Assembly (NCBI GenBank): GCA_002493625.1
Contig: DKZK01000020.1
Location: 7,355 to 66,387 of the forward strand
Length of the DNA stretch: 59,033 nt
Reading direction: 5' to 3'
Origin: Lachnospiraceae bacterium UBA7076
Lineage (GTDB): Bacteria; Bacillota; Clostridia; Lachnospirales; Lachnospiraceae
Every line of letters begins with the position of its first letter. Within the stretch, counting starts at the first letter, position 1. Below, in pieces: positions 41,802 to 51,866 of this stretch. The notes under the pieces are model-generated. The model was not told where the DNA came from. It did no database searches and saw only the letters and a program-made list of their open reading frames with translations. The translations under genes were made by a program, and so were the position numbers.

Positions 41802-43649
41802 TTAAATTTCTTTATAATCAGCGTCCACAACATCATCATCCGAAAAGTCAGGCGTTCCGGTTCCTGTTCCTGCATTTGCTCCCGGACCATTCTGCTCATA
41901 AAGCTTTGAGAACAGATTTTGAGCGCTGTTCATAAGCGTTTCCTTGCCCGCCTTAATCTTCTCAACATCATACTCTGTCATGGAATCAGGGTCTGTTCCT
42001 TCAATGATTTCCTTGAGTGCCTTTAAGTCCTCCTCAACCTTGCTCTTGTCTGATGCTGAAAGCTTATCTCCAACATCGGAAAGGGCTCTCTCAGTCTGGA
42101 ATACCATAGCGTCCGCATCATTTCGAACCTCGATGGCTTCCTTACGCTTCTTATCCTGCGCCTCATACTCGGCAGCTTCCTTAACTGCTCTTTCGATATC
42201 CTCGTCAGAAAGTGAAGTGCCTGAAGTGATTGTAATATGCTGCTCCCTTCCTGTTCCCAAATCCTTGGCAGATACATTTACGATACCGTTTGCATCTATG
42301 TCGAATGTAACCTCAATCTGAGGAACGCCACGTCTTGCCGGAGCAATACCGTCAAGTCTGAATCTTCCAAGACTCTTGTTGTCTCTTGCAAACTCTCTTT
42401 CACCCTGTACAATATTGATGTCAACTGCATCCTGATTATCCTGGGCGGTTGAGAATATCTGGCTCTTGTTTGTAGGAATTGTTGTATTTCTCTCAATAAG
42501 GTGAGTTGCAATGCCTCCCATCGTCTCAATGGAAAGTGTAAGCGGAGTAACGTCCAAAAGAAGTATCTCACCTGCTCCTGCGTCACCTGCAAGCTTACCA
42601 CCCTGAATGGATGCACCGATTGCAACACACTCGTCAGGATTGATGCCCTTGAACGGCTCCTTACCGGTTATCTTCTTAACCATATCCTGAACAGCTATAA
42701 TACGTGTTGAACCACCAACGAGAAGCACCTTGTCTATCTCGGAAGCGGAAAGTCCTGCATCCTTAAGCGCTGAGTGTACAGGCTCTCTTGTCTTTTCAAC
42801 AAGGTGCGCTGTAAGCTCATCAAATTTAGCGCGTGTAAGGTCCATATCAAAATGCTTTGGTCCTTCATTTGTTGCAGTGATGAAAGGAAGGTTAATGTTT
42901 GTAGTTGTTGATGATGAAAGCTCCTTCTTAGCTTTCTCTGCAGCTTCCTTCAATCTCTGCATAGCCATCTTGTCGCCTGAAAGATCAACGCCTTCATTTT
43001 TCTTGAATTCTGCAAGCATATATTCTGTAATTGCATTATCAAAGTCGTCACCACCAAGCATGTTATCGCCGGCAGTTGCAAGAACTTCTATAACGCCGTC
43101 GCCAATCTCAATGATAGATACATCAAATGTACCACCACCAAGGTCGTATACCATTATCTTCTGCTCCTCCTCATTATCAAGACCATAGGAGAGCGCTGCT
43201 GCCGTAGGCTCGTTTATAATACGCTTAACATCAAGACCTGCAATCTTACCTGCGTCCTTTGTAGCCTGTCTCTGTGAGTCCGTAAAGTATGCCGGAACCG
43301 TAATAACCGCCTCCGTAACCTTCTCACCAATGTAGCTTTCTGCATCAGCCTTAAGCTTTTGCAGGGTCATTGCAGAAATCTCCTGCGGTGAATACTTCTT
43401 ATCATCAATTGTTACCTTGTAATCGGAGCCCATATGTCTCTTGATGGAAGCAATTGTCTTGTCTGCATTTGTAACAGCCTGACGCTTTGCAGCATCACCG
43501 ACAACTCTCTCACCGTTCTTTAAAAATGCCACGATTGAAGGTGTTGTTCTTGAGCCTTCTGCGTTTGTGATAACAACAGGCTTACCACCTTCCATAACTG
43601 CAACACATGAATTTGTTGTTCCTAAGTCAATACCAATAATCTTTCCCAT
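41802..43649 (-). CDS. dnaK: Chaperone DnaK (Hsp70)
   Basis: 615 residues from the ATG at 43649, which follows GGAGG by eight bases; an ATG five codons earlier contains that site. Opening MGKIIGIDLGTTNSCVAV, phosphate motifs DLGGGTFDVS and the substrate-binding domain are intact; the C-terminal lid ends in a flexible tail (GTGTGTPDFSDDDV). The family's short Gram-positive form lacks the insert found in Gram-negative DnaK. It is third in the operon. Confidence 0.97.
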   Translation of the reverse strand: MGKIIGIDLGTTNSCVAVMEGGKPVVITNAEGSRTTPSIVAFLKNGERVVGDAAKRQAVTNADKTIASIKRHMGSDYKVTIDDKKYSPQEISAMTLQKLKADAESYIGEKVTEAVITVPAYFTDSQRQATKDAGKIAGLDVKRIINEPTAAALSYGLDNEEEQKIMVYDLGGGTFDVSIIEIGDGVIEVLATAGDNMLGGDDFDNAITEYMLAEFKKNEGVDLSGDKMAMQRLKEAAEKAKKELSSSTTTNINLPFITATNEGPKHFDMDLTRAKFDELTAHLVEKTREPVHSALKDAGLSASEIDKVLLVGGSTRIIAVQDMVKKITGKEPFKGINPDECVAIGASIQGGKLAGDAGAGEILLLDVTPLTLSIETMGGIATHLIERNTTIPTNKSQIFSTAQDNQDAVDINIVQGEREFARDNKSLGRFRLDGIAPARRGVPQIEVTFDIDANGIVNVSAKDLGTGREQHITITSGTSLSDEDIERAVKEAAEYEAQDKKRKEAIEVRNDADAMVFQTERALSDVGDKLSASDKSKVEEDLKALKEIIEGTDPDSMTEYDVEKIKAGKETLMNSAQNLFSKLYEQNGPGANAGTGTGTPDFSDDDVVDADYKEI

Positions 43650-43701
43650 TTTATTTTCCTCCATTTTATTTTATAAGTTTTTGTTTTACTGTATTGTCAT
43701 T

Positions 43702-44391
43702 TTAGTTTGCAACCTTAACCATACTATGTCTTAAAACCTGATCCTTATACATATATCCCTTCTGCATCTCCTCTACAACTATGTTTTCACCATACTGTTC
43801 ATCCTCTATATGCAGAACCGCATTGTGAAAATCAGGATTAAAGTTTGTTCCCTCCGCATTCATCGGAACAACACCCACATCCTCAAGAGATACCATAAGC
43901 TGTCTGTATATCTTGTCAACTCCCTGCTCAAATGCTCTGTCCACATCCTCCTCCGGGATACTTTCAAGAGCTCTCTCAAAATTGTCTACTACAGGTAAAA
44001 GCTTTTCAAGAACCTCCTTTGCACCTATGTCGTACATTTTCTTGGATTCTTTTTCATTCCTCTGCCTTGCATTGTCAAACTCTGCAAGAAGTCTCTTATA
44101 TTTATCCTCATTCCCCTGGGCAAGCTCCTTTGCTTTTTCAAGCTCTATCATAAGCGACTTACTGCCCCTTCTGCTTCCCTTCGGAACCGGCTTTGGCTTT
44201 GCCTCCATAGCTTTTTCAGGATCATCGGCAGATACCTCCTCCACCTCGTCAATCTGTACATCCGTACCCTCCTCGACAGGTGTCTCGTCAGTTACCTCGA
44301 CATCCTCTGCGGCTACATCTTTAACCTCAGGATTTGTCGCAACCTTTTTACCGGCCTCTCCATTCTTTGAGCTATTACTCTTAGCCATCAT
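43702..44391 (-). CDS. grpE: Nucleotide exchange factor GrpE
   Basis: 229 residues. A long acidic, unstructured N-terminus (about 1-75) is followed by a coiled-coil helix and the beta domain with the signature ALESIPEEDVDRAFEQGV...GVVPMNAEGTNFNPDFHNAV. It releases ADP from DnaK. It overlaps the end of hrcA by 11 bp. Confidence 0.95.
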   Translation of the reverse strand: MMAKSNSSKNGEAGKKVATNPEVKDVAAEDVEVTDETPVEEGTDVQIDEVEEVSADDPEKAMEAKPKPVPKGSRRGSKSLMIELEKAKELAQGNEDKYKRLLAEFDNARQRNEKESKKMYDIGAKEVLEKLLPVVDNFERALESIPEEDVDRAFEQGVDKIYRQLMVSLEDVGVVPMNAEGTNFNPDFHNAVLHIEDEQYGENIVVEEMQKGYMYKDQVLRHSMVKVAN

Positions 44392-45430
44392 TATTCACCC
44401 CTTTGCTTTTCTTAAATATCTCATCTAATTCTATAGTCAGATTTTTTAATGTGCTGACTACCTTTTTATAATCCATTCTTTTCGGACCCAAAATACCTAT
44501 GGTTCCCTCCGCTCCTTCCGGCATTTTGTAGGTTGCCGTCACAATGGAGCAATCCTTCATATCCTGAACAGGGGCCTCCTCTCCAATATACACCTGAATG
44601 CCCGTACCGTCCGCCTTGTTTGTTGTTTCTTCTATAAGATGGGACAGCTCGCTCTTATCCTCAAACTTTTCAAGCAGCTCGCTTGTCTTGCTTATATCTC
44701 CAAGCTCAGGATACTTCAGTATATTTGTAGCTCCGCTTGTGTATATCTCAAGCTCATTTGCATCGTGTATCGCATCAACAATGCCTGAAAAAATATCCTC
44801 AAGAATAGGCGCATACTCACCGGACTGTGTCTTCATCATCTGAATCATCTCAAGGTTAATATCCTCCAATGACGCTCCCTGAAGAAATGTATTGAGCAGA
44901 ATGTTAAACTTTAAAACATCCTCGTTATCAAGCTCAGTATTTACCACAATCATCTTATTTTTGATGATGTTTCCGTCAACAACGATAACTGCCAGAAGGT
45001 TATCCGCATCAACCTTGGAAAGCTGTATGAATTTAACGGTTTTCCTATACTTTGGCGCCGTAACCATGGTTGCATAATTTGTATTGCAGGCAAGAACCTT
45101 CGCAACCTGCTTAAGCAAAAGCTCCATTCTGTCAACGCGCTCAAGCAGTGAGCTTTTTTCCTCCTCAACATCAACCTTTTCCTCCATAAGACTGTCTACA
45201 TAAAATCTGTAGCCCTTGTCTGTGGGAATTCTTCCCGCTGATGTATGCGGCTGGACAATATAACCCATCTCCTCCAGGTCAGCCATCTCGTTTCTTATGG
45301 TTGCGGAGCTTAAGGATAAATCCGTATCGGTGTATTTTGAAATTGTACGCGAGCCTACAGGCTCACCGGTTTCAAGGTAATTGGCTATAATGGCTTTCAG
45401 AATTTTCTTCTTACGCTCATCCAGCTCCAT
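44381..45430 (-). CDS. hrcA: Heat-inducible transcription repressor HrcA
   Basis: 349 residues. Winged helix at the N-terminus (ETGEPVGSRTISKYTDTDLSLSSATIRNEMADL in parts, about 20-55) and a GAF-like dimer domain. It represses this operon by binding CIRCE, which is present 23 bp upstream. AGGGTGA precedes the ATG. First gene of the operon. Confidence 0.96.
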   Translation of the reverse strand: MELDERKKKILKAIIANYLETGEPVGSRTISKYTDTDLSLSSATIRNEMADLEEMGYIVQPHTSAGRIPTDKGYRFYVDSLMEEKVDVEEEKSSLLERVDRMELLLKQVAKVLACNTNYATMVTAPKYRKTVKFIQLSKVDADNLLAVIVVDGNIIKNKMIVVNTELDNEDVLKFNILLNTFLQGASLEDINLEMIQMMKTQSGEYAPILEDIFSGIVDAIHDANELEIYTSGATNILKYPELGDISKTSELLEKFEDKSELSHLIEETTNKADGTGIQVYIGEEAPVQDMKDCSIVTATYKMPEGAEGTIGILGPKRMDYKKVVSTLKNLTIELDEIFKKSKGVNNDG

Positions 45431-45452
45431 CTCATCACCCTTTCATTCATTA

Positions 45453-45479
45453 TTAGCACTCATTAAATACGAGTGCTAA
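45453..45479 (-). promoter_or_regulatory. CIRCE operator
   Basis: TTAGCACTC, nine-base spacer, GAGTGCTAA: the perfect consensus for HrcA binding, between the -10 box and the hrcA start. Confidence 0.98.
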
Positions 45480-45490
45480 TCCATATAGAT

Positions 45491-45519
45491 AATCTATCAC
45501 TACATATAATTGTTGTCAA
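45491..45519 (-). promoter_or_regulatory. Sigma-A promoter of the hrcA operon
   Basis: Minus strand: -35 TTGACA (45519-45514), 17 bases, -10 TAGATT (45496-45491). CIRCE follows 11 bases downstream. Confidence 0.85.
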
Positions 45520-45583
45520 GCATAAAAACAGTATTTTTTACCTTTTTAAGTAAAAATCATGTTTCATACTGCCGACAAACAAA

Positions 45584-45639
45584 AAATCCACCCTCAAAAT
45601 GTCATTCAATAAATAAAAAACATCATTGAGAGTAGATTT
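45584..45639 (-). terminator. Terminator of the dGTPase-to-glyS transcription unit
   Basis: Minus strand AAATCTACTCTCAA pairs with TTGAGGGTGGATTT across a loop of about 28 bases; a TTTTTT run follows. It lies 54 bp past glyS and ahead of the heat-shock promoter. Confidence 0.65.
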
Positions 45640-45692
45640 ATTATTTGCATACACTGTTTCTTTTTAGTCAAAAACCTAAATATAATAATTTA

Positions 45693-47081
45693 TTAATAGT
45701 ACAGCTTCTTCTCAAAATAATCCTTTAAGTCCTCTATCTTTATTCTCTCCTGCTCCATCGTGTCTCTGTCTCTTACGGTTACCGCGCCGTCATTTTCAGA
45801 TTCAAAATCGTAGGTTACGCAGAATGGAGTTCCAATCTCGTCCTGTCTTCTGTATCGTTTTCCGATGTTGCCTCTGTCGTCAAACTCACAGTTATAATAC
45901 TTGGAAAGCTCCGTATAAATCTTTTCCGCACCCTCGTTAAGCTTCTTGGATAGCGGAAGCACGCCTATCTTTACAGGTGCAAGCGCAGGGTGGAAATGCA
46001 GTACGGTTCTCATATCTCCTCCCTCCAGCTCCTCCTCGTCATATGCAGAGCACAAAAATGCAAGGGTGACACGGTCAGCTCCAAGTGACGGCTCGATTAC
46101 ATATGGCACATACTTTATCTTCTTTTCATCATCAAAGTAATCCATAGGCTCCTTTGAGGTATTCTGATGCTGCGTAAGATCATAGTCTGTCCTGTCAGCG
46201 ATTCCCCAAAGCTCACCCCAGCCGAATGGGAACAAAAATTCAATATCAGTCGTTGCCTTGCTGTAGAAGGAAAGCTCCTCCTTGTCATGGTCGCGGTACC
46301 TCATCTCGTCTTCCTTCATGCCAAGCTCCTTCAGCCAGTTAATGCAGAAGTCCTTCCAGTAAGCAAACCACTCAAGGTCTGTGTCAGGCTCACAGAAAAA
46401 TTCAAGCTCCATCTGCTCAAACTCTCTTGTCCGGAATGTAAAGTTTCCGGGTGTAATTTCATTTCGGAATGATTTACCTATCTGACCGATACCAAACGGG
46501 ATTTTCTTTCTTGATGTTCTCTGGACATTTTTGAAGTTTACAAAAATTCCCTGCGCGGTCTCCGGTCTCAGATATAATGTAGCGGATGAATCCTCCGTAA
46601 CACCCTGGAATGTCTTAAACATGAGATTAAATTCCCTTATGTCAGTAAAATTGTGCTTTCCGCAGCTTGGACAGCATATATTTTTTTCATCCAGATAATT
46701 TGCCATATCATTTTTTGACCATGCGTCAACGCTTCCCTCAATGGCAATTCCGTTTTCCTGCATATAGTCCTCAATCAGCTTGTCCGCGCGAAATCTCTCA
46801 TGGCACTCCTTACAGTCAATCAGCGGGTCGGAAAAGCTTCCAACATGTCCTGAAGCAACCCATGTCTGCGGGTTCATAAGGATTGCGCAGTCAACGCCTA
46901 CATTGTATGGATTTTCCTGTATAAATTTTTTCCACCATGCCTTTTTTACATTGTTTTTAAATTCAACGCCTAAATTTCCGTAGTCCCATGTATTAGCCAA
47001 GCCCCCGTAAATCTCCGAACCGGGATATATGAAGCCTCTTGATTTAGCAAGTGAAACTATTTTGTCCATTGTCTTTTCCAT
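45693..47081 (-). CDS. glyS: Glycyl-tRNA synthetase (single-chain alpha2 type)
   Basis: 462 residues from the ATG at 47081, the usual length of this form; the frame continues upstream to a TTG with no site. Class II motifs: the GGLANTWDYGNLGVE opening, RPETAQGIF, and FRNEITPGNFTFRTREFEQMELEFF; C-terminal anticodon domain. It charges tRNA-Gly. A CxxC zinc-binding segment (CKECHERF, CCPSCGKH) is in the insert. No T-box leader is visible; it is last in the operon after recO. Confidence 0.96.
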   Translation of the reverse strand: MEKTMDKIVSLAKSRGFIYPGSEIYGGLANTWDYGNLGVEFKNNVKKAWWKKFIQENPYNVGVDCAILMNPQTWVASGHVGSFSDPLIDCKECHERFRADKLIEDYMQENGIAIEGSVDAWSKNDMANYLDEKNICCPSCGKHNFTDIREFNLMFKTFQGVTEDSSATLYLRPETAQGIFVNFKNVQRTSRKKIPFGIGQIGKSFRNEITPGNFTFRTREFEQMELEFFCEPDTDLEWFAYWKDFCINWLKELGMKEDEMRYRDHDKEELSFYSKATTDIEFLFPFGWGELWGIADRTDYDLTQHQNTSKEPMDYFDDEKKIKYVPYVIEPSLGADRVTLAFLCSAYDEEELEGGDMRTVLHFHPALAPVKIGVLPLSKKLNEGAEKIYTELSKYYNCEFDDRGNIGKRYRRQDEIGTPFCVTYDFESENDGAVTVRDRDTMEQERIKIEDLKDYFEKKLYY

Positions 47082-47148
47082 ATTATCGAAATCACACCTC
47101 TCTTTTGATTTAATCAAGTCATTATTTTACATACAATCAGCAAATATT

Positions 47149-47889
47149 TCAAGCCAAAGAAGAAAGAATTTCCAGTGACTTGAATTTTTTATCCACATAC
47201 TCATTTAAAAAGCAGTCCGTAACACTTACAAGCTCCTTCAGCGCATCCTCAGACAGTGAAAATGAAAAGAGCTGTCCCAAAGGCGCAGACTGTATAAACT
47301 GCAAGGTATAGACAAGCGTGCCGCTTATCCTTTCGGTGGTATTCGTTTTGCTTGCGCAGTCGCTACACAGCAGTCCTCCCTGTGGGGAGTTAAAATGTGT
47401 CAGCTCCTTGGCAGAGCATTTTACGCAGCTATAGCAGTATATGCCCTGCCCCTCAATATCCATAAGCCTGTTTTCATACACAGCCTTTATCAGCGTATTT
47501 GGCATATGCCCTTTCACAAGAGCCTTTAGCGTAACATAAAGCAGATTCAGGTTATTCACGCAGGAGTCCCCCTCCCTTGTATAGTAAGACATAAGCTCAC
47601 AAAAATAGGATGCATAACACATCTTTTCCATATCCTTTGGAAGCTCCTCAAAATACTCGCTCACATCCACCTTATGCAGATTGTAGGACTCCCTCCCTGA
47701 CGTCACCGTAAAGCTTCCCATCACAAAGCTCTGACTTGCCGCCCGAAGCTGACTGGACGGACGTCTTGCACCGTTGGCAAAAATGGTTATCTTTCCCCTC
47801 TCCCTTGTGAGTACAACAAGACGCTTGTCATATTCACCCACAAGAGTGGCATACAAAACAATTCCGTTTAGCACAAGTTCCTCTTTCAT
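47149..47889 (-). CDS. recO: DNA repair protein RecO
   Basis: 246 residues. N-terminal OB fold (NGIVLYATLVGEYDKRLVVLT), helical middle and the zinc-finger cysteines CYSCVKCSA and LLCSDCAS. It works with RecF and RecR to load RecA on SSB-coated DNA. The era-recO-glyS order is common in Firmicutes. Gap to era is 20 bp. Confidence 0.93.
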   Translation of the reverse strand: MKEELVLNGIVLYATLVGEYDKRLVVLTRERGKITIFANGARRPSSQLRAASQSFVMGSFTVTSGRESYNLHKVDVSEYFEELPKDMEKMCYASYFCELMSYYTREGDSCVNNLNLLYVTLKALVKGHMPNTLIKAVYENRLMDIEGQGIYCYSCVKCSAKELTHFNSPQGGLLCSDCASKTNTTERISGTLVYTLQFIQSAPLGQLFSFSLSEDALKELVSVTDCFLNEYVDKKFKSLEILSSLA

Positions 47890-47909
47890 AGCATGTCCTC
47901 ATTTATTTT

Positions 47910-48854
47910 TTAGCGTTCATTTTCCCGATAGCCGTAATTTTTAAGCAAAATCTCACTGTCTCTCCAGTCCTTTTTCACCTTCACCCAAAGCTTAAGATTA
48001 ACCTTAGCATCCAGAAGATTTTCCATACTGATTCTTGCCTTCGTGCCAATGCTTTTCAGCATTTTACCCTGCTTTCCTATAATGATGCCCTTATGGGAAT
48101 CCCTCTCGCATATTATGGTTGCGTCTATATCGATAATATTTCTGCTTTCGGATTGGACTCCGTTATTGTCGCCGCTTCTGCTCCTTATCCGCTCCTTCAT
48201 GCTGTCAATAACTACCGCTATCCCGTGCGGTATCTCCTTGTCAAGCTGTCTTAACGCCTGCTCTCTTATAAGCTCCGCCACAATCTGTCTCTCCGGCTGG
48301 TCCGTTACCGTGTCCTCATCATAAAACTGCGGTCCGTATGGCAGCAATGATTTTAAGGTCTTTACAAGCTCATCCGTATTTTTTCCTTTCAGAGCAGAAA
48401 CCGGCACTATAGCCTCAAAAGCACACACATCCTTGTAGCTCTCAATGGCATCAAATATCTTCTTTTCCTCTACTGTGTCCGTCTTGTTGATTACGAGTAT
48501 TTTAGGAGTTTTCACCTTTCCAAGCGTCTCTATAATCTGCCGTTCTCCTGCGCCGATAAATGTTGTGGGCTCCACAAGCCACATAATTATATCAACCTCT
48601 GTCAGGGTGCCATATGCCACATTCATCATGTATTCGCCCAGCTTATTTTTCGCCTTATTAATTCCCGGCGTATCAAGAAAAACAATCTGTGCCTCCTCAT
48701 CCGTATAAACAGTCTGTATTCTGTTTCTCGTTGTCTGCGCCTTACTGCTTGTTATGGCAATTTTCTGCCCAATCAGCCTGTTCATGAGCGTGGATTTACC
48801 AACATTGGGTCTGCCTATAATTGCAACAAATCCGGATCTGTATTTATCTGTCAT
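47910..48854 (-). CDS. era: GTPase Era
   Basis: 314 residues. P-loop GRPNVGKST (14-22), DTPGINKAK, NKTD and the C-terminal KH domain (IIGKQGKMLKSIGTKAR) define Era, which binds the 3' end of 16S rRNA and assists 30S assembly. A serine-rich insert (SRSGDNNGVQSESR) in the linker is unusual. AAAGGAG before the ATG. 17 bp from the M16C gene. Confidence 0.96.
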   Translation of the reverse strand: MTDKYRSGFVAIIGRPNVGKSTLMNRLIGQKIAITSSKAQTTRNRIQTVYTDEEAQIVFLDTPGINKAKNKLGEYMMNVAYGTLTEVDIIMWLVEPTTFIGAGERQIIETLGKVKTPKILVINKTDTVEEKKIFDAIESYKDVCAFEAIVPVSALKGKNTDELVKTLKSLLPYGPQFYDEDTVTDQPERQIVAELIREQALRQLDKEIPHGIAVVIDSMKERIRSRSGDNNGVQSESRNIIDIDATIICERDSHKGIIIGKQGKMLKSIGTKARISMENLLDAKVNLKLWVKVKKDWRDSEILLKNYGYRENER

Positions 48855-48871
48855 TGAAATCTCCTTTGTAT

Positions 48872-51787
48872 TTAAAACACACTTGCCACAGTCTTAAAGT
48901 TGTCCTTTGCCGACTCCAGCTTATTTTCATTTCCGATAACGCATATTACATCCTGCCCGACAGCCGCCTCAACGTATGGGGCAAGCTCTCTTATACTGTC
49001 TACTGTGGCGGCAAGCACCTGATTACGCTCCTTCTGCAAATCCTCATCCGTCACACCCATAAGATATGCAGCAAAGGAAAATGCTCCCTCTGCTGATGGC
49101 GTAAGAGGCGAGTCAAGCTTGCTGATTGCGCCGATAATATATTTGATCATATCCCTTTCATCCGCATCAAAGCCCCGCACATATGCCGGAGCCTCTTTAT
49201 AAATATTGTAGGTTTCCATAAGGTTCGGGTCCCTGTAGGACGTAAAATATGCGTTGCCGCTCCTTGCAAAGGCACACATGCACCCATATGCTCCGCCCTT
49301 GACCCGGACATTGAGCCATAAATAATCATAGGAAAAAATAGATTGCAGCACATACAAATCTCCCCGGAACTCCAGTCCCTTTTCCTTATAATTACCGGCT
49401 GTAGCCACATACTGAACCTGACTTGCCGTCTTGAAGCCCTCATTTAAAGGCTTTGGCAGGATAACCTCAGGATTGTCAAAGGAGGCGCGCGTGGAAAGCA
49501 GGTTTGAAAGCTTTGTCACGGATTTCTTAAGCATCTCCTCCGGATTTTTGTCAGATGTGTATGAAATTGTAAGTCCTCCACGTCTTAAAACCTCTCCCAG
49601 AACAGACTTTAATGTTTTGGCAAGCTCCTCGTATGCATTTTCAAAATCCTTGTCAAGCCCCTCCAGAAACTTGTAGTAATCAACGCCCTCTGTCAGCTCC
49701 TTTACAACGCCGATTGGCGATATATAGGACAGCGCCCTTCCTGCTGCCGTCGTATGGCCTGCGGCAACAAGCTCATTTTTCATATTTACCCTTGTCTCCG
49801 AAATAATTTCCTTCAGACGCTTTTTATCGTCAAGCTTTGATGAAAATAAAATTTCATTTATAAGCTCCATTGCCACGTCAAGCTTATCATCCAGCATTTT
49901 AGCGTTGACAATAAAATGAACATTAATTTTGTCAGGCTCCTTTGTGTTTGAAACTGTAGTGTCAAAGCCTATGCCGCCGGTCTGAAGATTAATTTCATTT
50001 GCAAGGTCATTGTAGCTGTAATTTTCCGTATCCACATATTTGAATATTTCAGACAAAAGCGCAATATACGGATATTTACTGTAATCAATATCAGAAATAT
50101 CGAAATTTAAGTTTACATAACTAATTCCATTTGTAAAAATATTGTGACTGACAATTTTAACCATCTCAATTTCAGACATCTGATTATTTAATTTTCTTGC
50201 GTTCTTGTCAATATCGGAAATCTCCAAAAGAGGAATTGTCCGAAGCTCCTCCGGCGTGCTTGGCTGGCTTTGATATTCCTTAAGCGCATCCGCATTTTTT
50301 GCGATGTCGTCCAGCTGCTGTTTTGTAAGGGTTTCCTTATATCCTGCCAGCTTCGCCTTTTCATTTTCCATTATCACATTGTTGAGCCCCTTATTCGGAA
50401 CAAGCATAGCAAATGTTTTGTTTTTGTTCTCAATAATATAATCCTTTATAAGCGCTTCAAAATACCCTTTTTCAACGTCTTCCTTCAGCTCATCAAATAT
50501 CTGATTTAATGAAAATGTATCAAGCGCCGCATTGTCGTCATAAAGCCATGTTGAAAATGCATTAAGACCAAGCATAAGCCCCTTCGGATATCTTCCGAAA
50601 TTTCCTTCCTTGTGCTTAAACTCATAATAATTAATTGCTGCCAGAAATGACTTTTTATTTATTCCATCTGCTGCAATTGCAGTGAGGGTATCTTCGATTG
50701 TCTGAATAAACCGCTCCTCGTCCGTCTCATTTGCATTTTTTGCAATAATGGAAAACGTGGGCTGTTTAATTCCGTCATCATAGGAGGAGAACACGTCCAT
50801 GCCGATGCCCGCATCAATAAGCGCTTTCTTAAGCGGTGCCCCCGGGGCTTCCAGAAGCGCATGCTCCATTACCGTAAATGCCATACAAAGCTTTTTGTCC
50901 GTGCTCTTTCCGACCCTTACATTGTAGGTAAGATATGTGTTATCGTTTTCATCCTCCGCATCTGCAAGTGAATATTCCTCCTTTAAATGCTTTGGCGCAT
51001 CAAATTCCGGTTCATCTGTCAAAGCGGAATCAATGTCCAGATAATCATAGCCTGAAAGATATTCCCTGTCTATAAATTCCAGCTCTGCCGCTGCGTCCAT
51101 ATCGCCATACAAATAAATATAGCTGTTGCTTGGGTGATAATATCTCCTATGAAAATCAAGAAAGGTGTCCCTGTCAAGGTCCGTAATATACACAGGGTCT
51201 CCTCCTGACTCATAGCCATACGCCGTATGCTCATGGAGCGATTTTTCAATGACGCGGTAAAGCTGCTGCTCCGGGGACGAAAATACGCCTTTCATCTCAT
51301 TAAATACAACGCCGTTATACTTTAACTCACCTGTCTCACTGTCTATCTCATAATGCCAGCCCTCCTGCTGCAAAATTTCCTCTCTCTCATATATATTCGG
51401 ATAAAATACAGCGTCAAGATAAACGTGCATCAGATTGTGAAAATCCTTTTTATTTAAGCTTGCCACAGGATAAACCGTTTTATCTGAATATGTCATTGCA
51501 TTTAAAAACGTATTCAGGGAGCCCTTGCAGAGCTCTACAAAGGGGTCCTTTGCCGGAAAGCTTTTGGAGCCGCACAAAACCGAATGCTCCATAATATGCG
51601 GTATGCCCATATCATTTTCCGGCGGCGTCCGAAAGCCTATGGTAAACACCTTATTGTTATCATCGTTACACACAACCATCACTCTCGCCTTTGTCTTTTT
51701 ATGACAAAGAACATATCCCGTACCCTTAACCTCAGGTAAATCCTGCTTTTCAACTAATTCGTATGCTGTAAGATTTTCTAATTTCAA
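48872..51787 (-). CDS. M16C (presequence protease/insulinase-like) metallopeptidase
   Basis: 971 residues from a TTG start at 51787, eight bases after GGAGG; an upstream in-frame TTG overlaps that site. The inverted zinc motif HIMEH (H64, E67, H68) is followed by the M16C associated region and a second, inactive M16 half, like mitochondrial PreP. These enzymes degrade short unfolded peptides. No signal peptide, so it is probably cytoplasmic. It lies between yhaN and era; the start codon TTG may keep expression low. Confidence 0.9.
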   Translation of the reverse strand: MKLENLTAYELVEKQDLPEVKGTGYVLCHKKTKARVMVVCNDDNNKVFTIGFRTPPENDMGIPHIMEHSVLCGSKSFPAKDPFVELCKGSLNTFLNAMTYSDKTVYPVASLNKKDFHNLMHVYLDAVFYPNIYEREEILQQEGWHYEIDSETGELKYNGVVFNEMKGVFSSPEQQLYRVIEKSLHEHTAYGYESGGDPVYITDLDRDTFLDFHRRYYHPSNSYIYLYGDMDAAAELEFIDREYLSGYDYLDIDSALTDEPEFDAPKHLKEEYSLADAEDENDNTYLTYNVRVGKSTDKKLCMAFTVMEHALLEAPGAPLKKALIDAGIGMDVFSSYDDGIKQPTFSIIAKNANETDEERFIQTIEDTLTAIAADGINKKSFLAAINYYEFKHKEGNFGRYPKGLMLGLNAFSTWLYDDNAALDTFSLNQIFDELKEDVEKGYFEALIKDYIIENKNKTFAMLVPNKGLNNVIMENEKAKLAGYKETLTKQQLDDIAKNADALKEYQSQPSTPEELRTIPLLEISDIDKNARKLNNQMSEIEMVKIVSHNIFTNGISYVNLNFDISDIDYSKYPYIALLSEIFKYVDTENYSYNDLANEINLQTGGIGFDTTVSNTKEPDKINVHFIVNAKMLDDKLDVAMELINEILFSSKLDDKKRLKEIISETRVNMKNELVAAGHTTAAGRALSYISPIGVVKELTEGVDYYKFLEGLDKDFENAYEELAKTLKSVLGEVLRRGGLTISYTSDKNPEEMLKKSVTKLSNLLSTRASFDNPEVILPKPLNEGFKTASQVQYVATAGNYKEKGLEFRGDLYVLQSIFSYDYLWLNVRVKGGAYGCMCAFARSGNAYFTSYRDPNLMETYNIYKEAPAYVRGFDADERDMIKYIIGAISKLDSPLTPSAEGAFSFAAYLMGVTDEDLQKERNQVLAATVDSIRELAPYVEAAVGQDVICVIGNENKLESAKDNFKTVASVF

Positions 51788-51866
51788 AATAAATGCCTCC
51801 AATTCTATTTTTTAGTAATTGCAAAATAGCTAGTTTCCAAAACTCAGCTTCACAATTATCTTTATT